The position numbers and the translations under genes are program-made. Below, one piece after another: positions 17,314 to 24,374 of a stretch of 64,000 nt of DNA. How positions within the stretch are numbered: position 1 is the stretch's first letter; every line of letters begins with the position of its first letter. This stretch comes from Alphaproteobacteria bacterium. Lineage in GTDB: Bacteria; Pseudomonadota; Alphaproteobacteria; CALKHQ01. The stretch lies in assembly GCA_041396705.1 (NCBI GenBank), contig JAWKYB010000010.1, forward strand, positions 124,001-188,000, given 5' to 3'. The notes below the pieces were generated by a model. The model saw only the letters and a list, made by a program, of their open reading frames with translations. It was not told where the DNA came from and did no database searches.

Positions 17314-18336
17314 TCAGGCGACGGCGACGACGATCTTGCCGAAGTGCCGGCCGGTCAGCATGTGGCGCAGCGCCTCGACGGCCTGCTCGAACGGGAACAC
17401 GCGGTCGACCACCGGCCGCATCGCCGTCTGGACGATCGCCCGGTTCATCGCGTTGAACATCGCGACCGAGCCGACATAGGTTCCCTGGATCCGGATGTTC
17501 TTCTGCAGAATCAGGCCGGTGGCGACGTTGTCGGCCACGCCGGTCAGCACCCCCATCAGCGCGATCGAGCCGCCATAGCGGACCGCCTGCAGCGTCCGGC
17601 TGAGCGTGCCGGGGCCGCCGACCTCGACCGCATGGTCGGCGCCGATGCCTCCGGTCAGGTCCAGCACCGCGTCCTGCCACTCCGGCGTCGTGCGATAGTT
17701 GATGGTGTGATCGGCGCCGAGTGCGCGGGCCCGCTCCAGCTTGGCGTCGTCGGAACTGGTGATGATCACCCGTGCGCCGGCCATCTTGGCGAACTGCAGC
17801 GCGAAGATCGAGACGCCGCCGGTGCCGAGCAGCAGCACGCAGTCGCCGGGCTTCACGGCACCGCCGACGAACTGGGCGTACCATGCGGTCACGCCGGCGC
17901 AGGGCAGGGTGGCGGCCTCGGCGAACGAAAGGTGCGCCGGGATCCTGACTACGCCGGTCGCCGGCAGCACCACCTGCTCGGCCAGCATGCCGTCGACGGA
18001 GCCGCCGAGCGCGGCGGCCTGCTTCTCCGGCGTCAGCGGCCCGTCGAGCCAGGTCGGCATGAAGGCGCCGGCGACCCGGTCGCCCGGCTGCAGGTCGGTG
18101 ACCCCTTCGCCGACGGCGGCCACCACGCCGGCGCCGTCGGACAGCGGCACCACGCCGATCGCGCGCGGCCGCGGATCGTTGGCCGTCCCGCCGCGGACCA
18201 GCAGCGTGTCGCGGAAGTTCAGCGAGCAGGCCTTGACGTCGATCACCACCGTGCCGGCGCCGGCGCGCGGTGCCGGCCGCTGCTTGATCGCGATGGCGTC
18301 GATGGCGTTGCCCTCGACCAGTTCCCAGGCGCGCAT
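17314..18336 (-). CDS. Zinc-less medium-chain alcohol dehydrogenase / quinone oxidoreductase-like
   Basis: A 340-aa MDR-superfamily enzyme. It has the N-terminal GroES-like fold (CSLNFRDTLLVRGG, GVVPLSDGAGVVAAVGEGV, PGDRVAG) and a Rossmann cofactor site (GTGGVSIFALQFAKMAGARVI with TSSDDAKLERARALGAD, an arrangement suiting NADPH). The structural-zinc cysteine cluster is missing. AGGAGA precedes ATG 18336. It is divergent from an HxlR regulator 106 nt away; such pairs usually mean that the regulator controls the dehydrogenase in response to electrophiles or quinones. The substrate is unknown. Confidence 0.87.
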   Translation of the reverse strand: MRAWELVEGNAIDAIAIKQRPAPRAGAGTVVIDVKACSLNFRDTLLVRGGTANDPRPRAIGVVPLSDGAGVVAAVGEGVTDLQPGDRVAGAFMPTWLDGPLTPEKQAAALGGSVDGMLAEQVVLPATGVVRIPAHLSFAEAATLPCAGVTAWYAQFVGGAVKPGDCVLLLGTGGVSIFALQFAKMAGARVIITSSDDAKLERARALGADHTINYRTTPEWQDAVLDLTGGIGADHAVEVGGPGTLSRTLQAVRYGGSIALMGVLTGVADNVATGLILQKNIRIQGTYVGSVAMFNAMNRAIVQTAMRPVVDRVFPFEQAVEALRHMLTGRHFGKIVVAVA

Positions 18337-18390
18337 CCGTTCTCTCCTGCCGTTGCGAAGGGCCTCATGCACCTGCATGGAGAATTGCAC

Positions 18391-18414
18391 AAGTACCCAC
18401 ATTTTTGTAAGTAT
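18391..18414. promoter_or_regulatory. Candidate HxlR operator in divergent promoter
   Basis: AAGTAC (18391-18396) and AAGTAT (18409-18414) are repeated 18 bp apart inside an AT-rich island of the 106-nt divergent gap, within ...AAGTACCCAC ATTTTTGTAAGTATAG. HxlR/YodB-type sites often contain GTAC/GTAAGTA elements. Placement and composition fit an operator serving both genes; binding is inferred. Confidence 0.5.
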
Positions 18415-18442
18415 AGGCGCTCGAGCGGAGGAATCCCGTGCC

Positions 18443-18802
18443 ATGGCCCGCGACTACGACTGGAAGACCGGCTGCGACGTGGAAGCGACGCTGTGCGTGA
18501 TCGGCGGGCGCTGGAAGCCGGTGCTGATCTGCCATCTGCTGACCGGTCCCAAGCGGTTCGGCGAGATGCGCCGCCTGACCCCGAACGCGACCGAGCGGAT
18601 GATCACGCTGCAGCTGCGCGAGCTGGAGGCCGACGGCGTGATCGCGCGCCGGGTGTTCGCGGAGGTGCCGCCGCGGGTGGAGTACCGGCTGACGGAGTTC
18701 GGCCGCAGCCTGGCGCCGATCCTCACCCAGATGCAGGCATGGGGCCGCGCCTTCAAGCAGCGCTGCCGGGCGCAGCAGGCCGCGTACACCGACGCGGCCT
18801 GA
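18443..18802 (+). CDS. HxlR-family transcriptional regulator
   Basis: A 119-aa winged-helix regulator with the family's hallmark opening: CDVEATLCVIGGRWKPVLICHLLTGPKRFGEMRRL, then ITLQLRELEADGVIARRVF and VEYRLTEFGRSL. Cys-11 near the N-terminus is in the position used for thiol-based sensing by relatives such as YodB and HypR. It is divergently transcribed from the quinone-oxidoreductase-like gene and probably represses it until an electrophile modifies the cysteine. GGAGGA precedes ATG 18443. Confidence 0.88.
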   Translation: MARDYDWKTGCDVEATLCVIGGRWKPVLICHLLTGPKRFGEMRRLTPNATERMITLQLRELEADGVIARRVFAEVPPRVEYRLTEFGRSLAPILTQMQAWGRAFKQRCRAQQAAYTDAA

Positions 18803-18829
18803 GCCCGGCTGGTCGCTGCCGGCGATGCC

Positions 18830-19516
18830 TCAGTGGCCGCGCAGTTCCATCGAGCGGTTGTGGTGGGCCAGCGCGCCGTCGCGGTCGCCGATCGCCAGCA
18901 GCGCGTTCGACAGCCCGTCGTGGGCGTGGATGAAGCCGTCGTCCAGCGCCAGCGCCTGCTCGTAGGCGGCGATGGCGTCGTCCCAGCGCTCGCGCAGCGA
19001 CAGCACGTTGCCGTAGTCGGCATAGACCGGGGCCACGTCGGGCAGCATGGCGATCGTGCGGGCGAAGCAGGCGTCGATCACCGCGTCGTCCAGCCCTGCG
19101 ACATAGGCGGCGATGCCCATGCCCCAATAGGGTTCGGGCCGGTCAGGGCCGACATGGAGGGCGGCGATGAATGCGCCCAGCGCTTCCGGGCCACGCTCGT
19201 TGAAGGCATGGCTCCAGCCGAGGTCGATCAGCGTCTGGCTCTGTGCCCAGCCGAAATTGGCCTCGCGCCCGGGTCCGTCGGTGCAGATCCGCAGCACCAG
19301 TGCCGGATCGATGTCCGTACCCGCGAGCAGCCGTTCCAGCGTCGCCTCGTCGAGGGGCGCCGGGTAGGCGACCGGCGCCTCGGGGGTCTGCGCCTGGGCA
19401 GTGCCGAACAGGCCCTTGAGTGCCCCGTCGCCGGCAAACACGCCGCTCTGGTCGGCGAACATGAAGGCCCCGGCGGCAACGACAACGGCGGCGGCGGCGA
19501 TGCGATTGCGGATCAT
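18830..19516 (-). CDS. Exported TPR-repeat protein
   Basis: A 228-aa protein with an N-terminal signal sequence or anchor (MIRNRIAAAAVVVAAGAFMFA). Later come TPR units: PEALGAFIAALHVGPDRPEPYWGMG, APVYADYGNVLSLRERWDDAIAAYEQALALDDGFIHAHDGLSNALLAIGDRDGAL and so on. TPR proteins of this kind are protein-interaction scaffolds in the periplasm. The gene carries the TGAACC-N15-GCGAC promoter element 57 nt upstream, the same as the RTX genes, so its product may act with the RTX proteins. It converges with the HxlR gene. Confidence 0.8.
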   Translation of the reverse strand: MIRNRIAAAAVVVAAGAFMFADQSGVFAGDGALKGLFGTAQAQTPEAPVAYPAPLDEATLERLLAGTDIDPALVLRICTDGPGREANFGWAQSQTLIDLGWSHAFNERGPEALGAFIAALHVGPDRPEPYWGMGIAAYVAGLDDAVIDACFARTIAMLPDVAPVYADYGNVLSLRERWDDAIAAYEQALALDDGFIHAHDGLSNALLAIGDRDGALAHHNRSMELRGH

Positions 19517-19573
19517 GGTTGCGTCCCTTTCCCGTCAGCGCCGGCGGGTTGGCCGGCCTTTGCTGATCCCGTG

Positions 19574-19599
19574 GTCGCTGCATATATGAACATGGTTCA
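19574..19599 (-). promoter_or_regulatory. TGAACC-N15-GCGAC element (copy 3), upstream of TPR gene
   Basis: Minus strand: TGAACC (19599-19594), 15 nt, GCGAC (19578-19574), then a 57-nt leader to ATG 19516. As at copy 1, the -35 half lies in an imperfect inverted repeat of the same geometry (ATGAAC-ATG-GTTCAA, 19586-19600). Confidence 0.75.
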
Positions 19600-19664
19600 A
19601 TTTCGGCTGTGACGCATGTCACGTCGGCCGCGGCCGGCGCTCGGGGCGGGCAGGCGATGGGGCT

Positions 19665-20210
19665 TCAGGCGGCCGGCGGCGGGCCGGGATACCACTGCTC
19701 CGGCTCCGGCCAGACGAAGTCGGCCGGGACCTGGAAGATCTCGAAGGTGGTGGTGGTGTCGCCCTCGGTCTCGAAATAGGCGTGCGGGTACTTGCCCTGC
19801 CACAGCCCGGACTGGATCATCGTGTAGCCGCGGTCGGCGAAGGCCTTCAGCTGCTCCGGCCAGGGGATGTGGTTGCAGTCGAAGGCGACGTGATGGATGC
19901 CCTCGCCGTGGGCGTCGAGGAACTCCTCATAGATGTTCGGCCCGGCCAGCGGCTGCACGATCTCCCACATCATCGAGCCGGAGAAGGCGAGGCCGAGCTT
20001 CATCGCGTGCCGCGACGGCCGCCCGCGATAGGTGATCTCGGTCATCGTCTCCGGCCCGAAGGTATAGACCCGCCACGGCCCGATACCGGTGCGGACCAGC
20101 CCCTCCATGGTGCGCATGAAGTCCCGCGTCACCACGCAGATCTGCATGTTCGAGCCGAGAAAGCTGTTCGACAGCGTGTTCTCGGACGTCACCGTCGGCA
20201 ATGCGGTCAT
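19665..20210 (-). CDS. VOC superfamily (glyoxalase-like) protein
   Basis: A 181-aa vicinal-oxygen-chelate protein with paired beta-alpha-beta-beta-beta modules: MQICVVTRDFMRTMEGLVRTGIGPWRVYTF and EGIHHVAFDCNHIPWPEQLKAF ... HAYFETEGDTTTTFEIFQVP. Likely metal ligands are the His of GIHHVAF and the Glu of TFEIF. Family members include methylmalonyl-CoA epimerases and dioxygenases; the EGIHHVAFD pattern favours an epimerase-like or glyoxalase-4-type fold, but the substrate is uncertain. It stands alone. Confidence 0.82.
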   Translation of the reverse strand: MTALPTVTSENTLSNSFLGSNMQICVVTRDFMRTMEGLVRTGIGPWRVYTFGPETMTEITYRGRPSRHAMKLGLAFSGSMMWEIVQPLAGPNIYEEFLDAHGEGIHHVAFDCNHIPWPEQLKAFADRGYTMIQSGLWQGKYPHAYFETEGDTTTTFEIFQVPADFVWPEPEQWYPGPPPAA

Positions 20211-20366
20211 GTTCTCTCCTCCCCGAATTCGCGACCGGATAGCGCCGCGTCCCTATCAGGCACGCCGGGCGACGGCGATGCAATGCGTCGAACCGGTCAT
20301 GCGGCGACGACCGCCGGTCGGCAACCGCGCGCGTTCCGGCAACGATGGAGAGCGACCGGCCGCGGA

Positions 20367-20392
20367 TGAACCATCGCCGCCGCCGCGGCGAC
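20367..20392 (+). promoter_or_regulatory. TGAACC-N15-GCGAC element (copy 4), upstream of large RTX
   Basis: TGAACC at 20367-20372 and GCGAC at 20388-20392 with exactly 15 nt between. The element ends 37 nt before ATG 20430. Confidence 0.82.
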
Positions 20393-20416
20393 AGGTCTTG
20401 CAGACCCGCGCGGCAA

Positions 20417-20425
20417 GGGGGGGGG
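20417..20425 (+). repeat. G9 homopolymer overlapping the Shine-Dalgarno region
   Basis: Nine consecutive G residues end four bases before ATG 20430 and replace the ordinary ribosome-binding site of the large RTX gene. Such tracts are prone to slippage, and their length sets Shine-Dalgarno spacing. Confidence 0.75.
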
Positions 20426-20429
20426 AGCG

Positions 20430-22181
20430 ATGGCATTCAAGTACGGCACCGGCGGCATGGACATCATCGTCGGCAGCAACCTCGACGACATCATCTACGG
20501 CTATGGCGGCTTCGACTGGCTGTACGGATTCGGCGGCGACGACCTGATCCACGGTGGCAGCGGCAATGACCTGATTTCCGGCGGCGACGGCGACGACACG
20601 CTGATCGGTGGAACCGGCGCCGATGCGCTGTACGGCAACGCCGGCCAGGATACGGTCAGCTATGCCGGCGCGGAATCGCGCGTGATCGTCAATCTGGCCA
20701 CCGGCAAAGGCAAGCTCGGCGAGGCCGAGGGCGACACCTACAGTGGCATCGAGCATGTCGTCGGCAGCGAATTCGACGATATTATCAGCGGCGATGGCGC
20801 CGCCAACGTCTTGGACGGCGGCGCAGGCGACGACGAACTCTCCGGCGATGCCGGCGACGACGTGTTGCATTGCGGCGATGGCGACGACTATGCCTTCGGC
20901 GGCAACGGCTTGGACTCGCTTTATGGCGGCGACGGCGACGACCGGCTCTATGGCGGTTCCGGCGGGGATACCCTGGTCGGCGGCGCCGGCAACGACGCCC
21001 TGTTCGGTGACGGCGAGGCCGATCATCTGATCGGCGGCGGCGGTGACGACACGCTGACCGGCGGCACCGGCGCTGACCTTCTCGAGGGCGGCTTCGGCCA
21101 AGACACGGCCGCCTATACATTCTCCTCGGCCGCCGTTGTCGTGTCGCTGGCGCTTGGCACGGCAGCCGGCGGGGACGCGGCCGGCGACGTCCTCGTTTCG
21201 ATCGAGAACCTGACGGGCACCGCCCACGGCGACTGGCTGCTGGGCGACGACGGTAGCAACGTGCTGAGCGGGCTAGACGGCGACGACCTGCTGGTCGGCC
21301 TCGGCGGACACGACCTGCTGGACGGAAGCTTCGGCCGGGACACCCTGATCGGTGGCGACGGGTGGGATACCCTCATCGGCGGTGCCGGTGCCGACAGCTT
21401 GATTGGCGGCGCGGGAGAGGACACGGTCGACTATTCCACCGCCACGGCGAAGATCGAAGCGTGGCTCGACCTCGGGGTCGGCTACGACAACGACGCCGCC
21501 GGCGATGTCTATTTCGACATCGAGCATGTCGTCGGATCGAACTATGACGACACCCTGGTCGGGAACGAGAATGCGAATTCCCTCGCGGGCGGCGGCGGCA
21601 ACGACCTCATCAACGGCTATGACGGCAACGACAGATTGCTCGGCGGCGATGGCGGCGACCACCTGCTTGGCTGGAACGGCGATGACCAACTAGAGGGCGG
21701 ATACGGAAACGACACGCTGGAGGGCGGGGCCGGCAATGACAGCCTTCTCGGTGACGGTGGTTCCGATTTTCTTTCCGGCGGGCAGGGCGACGACAGCCTG
21801 TGGGTGGAAATCTCCGAGCCGGACATCATGGCCGGTGGAAGCGGCGCGGACATCTTCGGCTTCCTCGCCTGGTACGTGGACAGCGTCGCGGAAGTCCAGG
21901 ACCCGGCCTCCGTCGCCGTGATCAAGGATTTCTCCCAGAGTGACAAGGACTTGATCAACCTGCAAATCATGCCCCGGAATCTTCCGAACAGCGCGTTCGA
22001 CACATTCAAATTCGTGGGCAAGGACGGTTTCTCGGGAACCGCTGGCGAACTGCGCTACGACTACGACACTTTCTACGATGTCACGCGCCTTCAGGCCGAC
22101 ACCGACGGCGACGGCAAGATGAATTTCGCGATCGACCTGCCCGGGGTCCAAGGGCTCAGCGAGTTCGACCTGATCCTGTAG
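20430..22181 (+). CDS. Large RTX protein with serralysin-type C-terminus
   Basis: A 583-aa protein built almost wholly from calcium-binding nonapeptide repeats (GGSGNDLISGGDGDDTLIGG and others). These are arranged in three blocks separated by repeated spacers of the type DTVSYAGAESRVIVNLATGKG...GDTYSGIEHVVGS, which recur near residues 80, 230 and 330. The C-terminal ~120 residues match the serralysin M10 C-terminal module (VAVIKDFSQSDKDLINLQ ... GKDGFSGTAGELRYD ... ADTDGDGKMNFAIDLPGV ... FDLIL), a type I secretion region ending in hydrophobic residues. No peptidase domain precedes it, so a structural or adhesin-like role is more likely. The start overlaps a G9 tract. Confidence 0.9.
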   Translation: MAFKYGTGGMDIIVGSNLDDIIYGYGGFDWLYGFGGDDLIHGGSGNDLISGGDGDDTLIGGTGADALYGNAGQDTVSYAGAESRVIVNLATGKGKLGEAEGDTYSGIEHVVGSEFDDIISGDGAANVLDGGAGDDELSGDAGDDVLHCGDGDDYAFGGNGLDSLYGGDGDDRLYGGSGGDTLVGGAGNDALFGDGEADHLIGGGGDDTLTGGTGADLLEGGFGQDTAAYTFSSAAVVVSLALGTAAGGDAAGDVLVSIENLTGTAHGDWLLGDDGSNVLSGLDGDDLLVGLGGHDLLDGSFGRDTLIGGDGWDTLIGGAGADSLIGGAGEDTVDYSTATAKIEAWLDLGVGYDNDAAGDVYFDIEHVVGSNYDDTLVGNENANSLAGGGGNDLINGYDGNDRLLGGDGGDHLLGWNGDDQLEGGYGNDTLEGGAGNDSLLGDGGSDFLSGGQGDDSLWVEISEPDIMAGGSGADIFGFLAWYVDSVAEVQDPASVAVIKDFSQSDKDLINLQIMPRNLPNSAFDTFKFVGKDGFSGTAGELRYDYDTFYDVTRLQADTDGDGKMNFAIDLPGVQGLSEFDLIL

Positions 22182-22295
22182 CGGGTTTCGCAACAGAGCC
22201 GGGCGCGCGAACGGGCCCCGAAGCGGTGCCACCCGCCGCGCGGGCCCAAGTGGACTGTCGCTGGCGTTCGCAGCCCGCGAGCCGTCGCGGCCGGG

Positions 22296-24374
22296 TCAGC
22301 GTCCCTCGCGGCGCCAGGCGACCATCATCGCGCCGACGATCAGCACCAGGGCCAGCGCGGCCGGCATCAGCGGGATGTCGCGCACGCCGGTGACGATGAA
22401 GTCGCCGTTGGCGCGCAGGCCGAGCCAGCTGGAGCCGGCGGTGGCCCGGCCGGCGCCGACCATGCGGATGTCGGGCGTGCCGTCCTCGCCCAGCCAGTAG
22501 ACGCCGCCGCCGGTCGCCTCGGCCACCGGGCGCAGCACGGCGTCGGTGGCACGCACGTCCGCCAGTTCGACCGGGTTGACGCCGCCGACCGCGGCCAGCG
22601 TCACCCGCTCGCCGTCGCTGAGCCGATAGAGGCCGGGCTCGTCGACGGTCAGCGCGCCGCGGGCGATGCCGAAGTCGTCGGCGGGGCCAAGCGTCACCGA
22701 TCGGGTGGTGCCGGAGGGGCCGGTGACCTCGACCGGCGCGTCGCTGTCCTCCAGCGTCTGCCGCTCGACGGTCAGCTGGTCGCCCTGCACGTCGGCGCGC
22801 AGCGCGTTCTCCTCCAGCGCCGGTTCGCGCATCAGCCAGTGGGCGATGCGGCGCAGCAGCTCCTGATAGGGGCCGCCGCCCTCGTAGCCGCGCGCCCACA
22901 GCCAGATCTGGTCGCTCATGATCTGCGCCACCCGGCCTTCGCCGACGCGGTCGAGGATCAGCAGCGGCCGGCCGCCCTCGTCCGACATCAGCGTCTCGCC
23001 GGAGGTGCGGTCGGTGTCGACGATGCGGAACCAGCGGCCCCAGTTGGGCAGGCCGTCGTCGCCGTCGAACGATTGCAGCAGCGCGGTGACCGGGTGGCGG
23101 CGCCCGGTCTCGGTCAGTTCCGGCAGGAAACCCTGCTCGTAGACGTCGCCGGTCGGCGCGCCGGGCAGCACCGCGCCCAGCGGCGTGTTGTACAGGCTCA
23201 GCGGCGTGGCGAAGGTCGGGCCGACCGCTTCCAGGAAGGCGCCGCCGTTGCGCACATAGTTGGCGATGTTCTCCAGATAGGCCGGCGGCAGCACGCCGCG
23301 GCGGCGATAGCGGTCGAAGATGATCAGGTCGAACTCGTCGATCTGGATCTCGAACAGCTCGCGCACCGGGAAGCTGATCAGCGACAGCTCGGTCACCGGC
23401 GTGTTGTCGTGCTTCTCCGGCGGCCGCAGGATGGTGAAGTGGATCAGGTCGACCGACGGGTCGGACTTCAGCAGGTCGCGCCACATCCGCTCGCCGGCAT
23501 GGGGCTCGCCGGAGACCAGCAGCACACGCAGCCGGTCGCGCACGCCGTTGATCTCGGCGACGACGCGGTTGTTGATCAGGGTCAGCTCGTTCTCGCCGGG
23601 CTCGACCTCGATCTCGTAGACGTTGGAGCCGGCGTGGTCGACGTCGACCGTGACCGGGAACGGCACGCCGACCGGCGCCGCCATGACCTGCGGGTCGCCG
23701 CCGTCGTGGCGGATGGTCAACTGGGCGATGCTGCCGGAAGCCGACGGGTCGTCGATCCGGACCGTGATCGACTGCTCGCGGCCGACCAGGCCGAAGCCGG
23801 CCGCCTCGACGATCTCGATCCGGCGGTCGCGCTCGTCGGGCACGCCGGTCAGCAGTACGTGGAACGGGGCCGGCGCGTTGGCCAGCTCGTCGGCGCCGGG
23901 CGCGTCGTGGACCTGGCCGTCGGTCAGCGCGATCACCCCGGCCAGGCGCGAGCGCGGGGCATCGGCCAGCGCGCGCTCGACCGCAGCCATCAGCCGGGTG
24001 CCCTCGTCGCCGGCGCCGATGCCGGCGCTGTCGACATGGACGACGCGCAGGTCGAGACCCGGGCGGGCGCGCAGCTCGGCCTCGATCGCGCGCGCGGTCG
24101 CGTCGGTCAGCTCGGTACGGCCGGCGACCTGCTGGCTGGTCGAGCCGTCGACCACCAGCAGCGCCACGTCGTCCAGCGGCTCGCGCTGCTGCTCGACCAG
24201 GGTGGGGTTGGCGAGCGCCAGCAGCACCACGACGGCGGCGAGCACCCGCCACCACGCACCGCGGGCGCTGCGCCACAGCGCGACGACGCAGACGACGAAG
24301 GCGACCGCGGCCAGCGCGGCCAGCACCGTCCAGTCGAAGGCCGGATCGAAATTGATCGACAGCGCGTCGTTCAT
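22296..24374 (-). CDS. Bat-like membrane protein with vWA-type domain
   Basis: A 692-aa inner-membrane protein. Two N-terminal helices (WTVLAALAAVAFVVCVVALW; WWRVLAAVVVLLALANPTLV) are followed by a von Willebrand A-like region (VALLVVDGSTSQ, GVIALTDGQVHD). Next is a glutamine-amidotransferase-like segment (LIIFDRYRRRGVLPPAYLENIANYVRNGG), and there is a final helix near the C-terminus (IPLMPAALALVLIVGAMMVAWRR). It is the last gene of the MoxR/DUF58/DUF4159 operon, and its ATG overlaps the previous stop. Operons of this type are associated with envelope stress or protein maturation. The exact role is unknown. Confidence 0.8.
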   Translation of the reverse strand: MNDALSINFDPAFDWTVLAALAAVAFVVCVVALWRSARGAWWRVLAAVVVLLALANPTLVEQQREPLDDVALLVVDGSTSQQVAGRTELTDATARAIEAELRARPGLDLRVVHVDSAGIGAGDEGTRLMAAVERALADAPRSRLAGVIALTDGQVHDAPGADELANAPAPFHVLLTGVPDERDRRIEIVEAAGFGLVGREQSITVRIDDPSASGSIAQLTIRHDGGDPQVMAAPVGVPFPVTVDVDHAGSNVYEIEVEPGENELTLINNRVVAEINGVRDRLRVLLVSGEPHAGERMWRDLLKSDPSVDLIHFTILRPPEKHDNTPVTELSLISFPVRELFEIQIDEFDLIIFDRYRRRGVLPPAYLENIANYVRNGGAFLEAVGPTFATPLSLYNTPLGAVLPGAPTGDVYEQGFLPELTETGRRHPVTALLQSFDGDDGLPNWGRWFRIVDTDRTSGETLMSDEGGRPLLILDRVGEGRVAQIMSDQIWLWARGYEGGGPYQELLRRIAHWLMREPALEENALRADVQGDQLTVERQTLEDSDAPVEVTGPSGTTRSVTLGPADDFGIARGALTVDEPGLYRLSDGERVTLAAVGGVNPVELADVRATDAVLRPVAEATGGGVYWLGEDGTPDIRMVGAGRATAGSSWLGLRANGDFIVTGVRDIPLMPAALALVLIVGAMMVAWRREGR

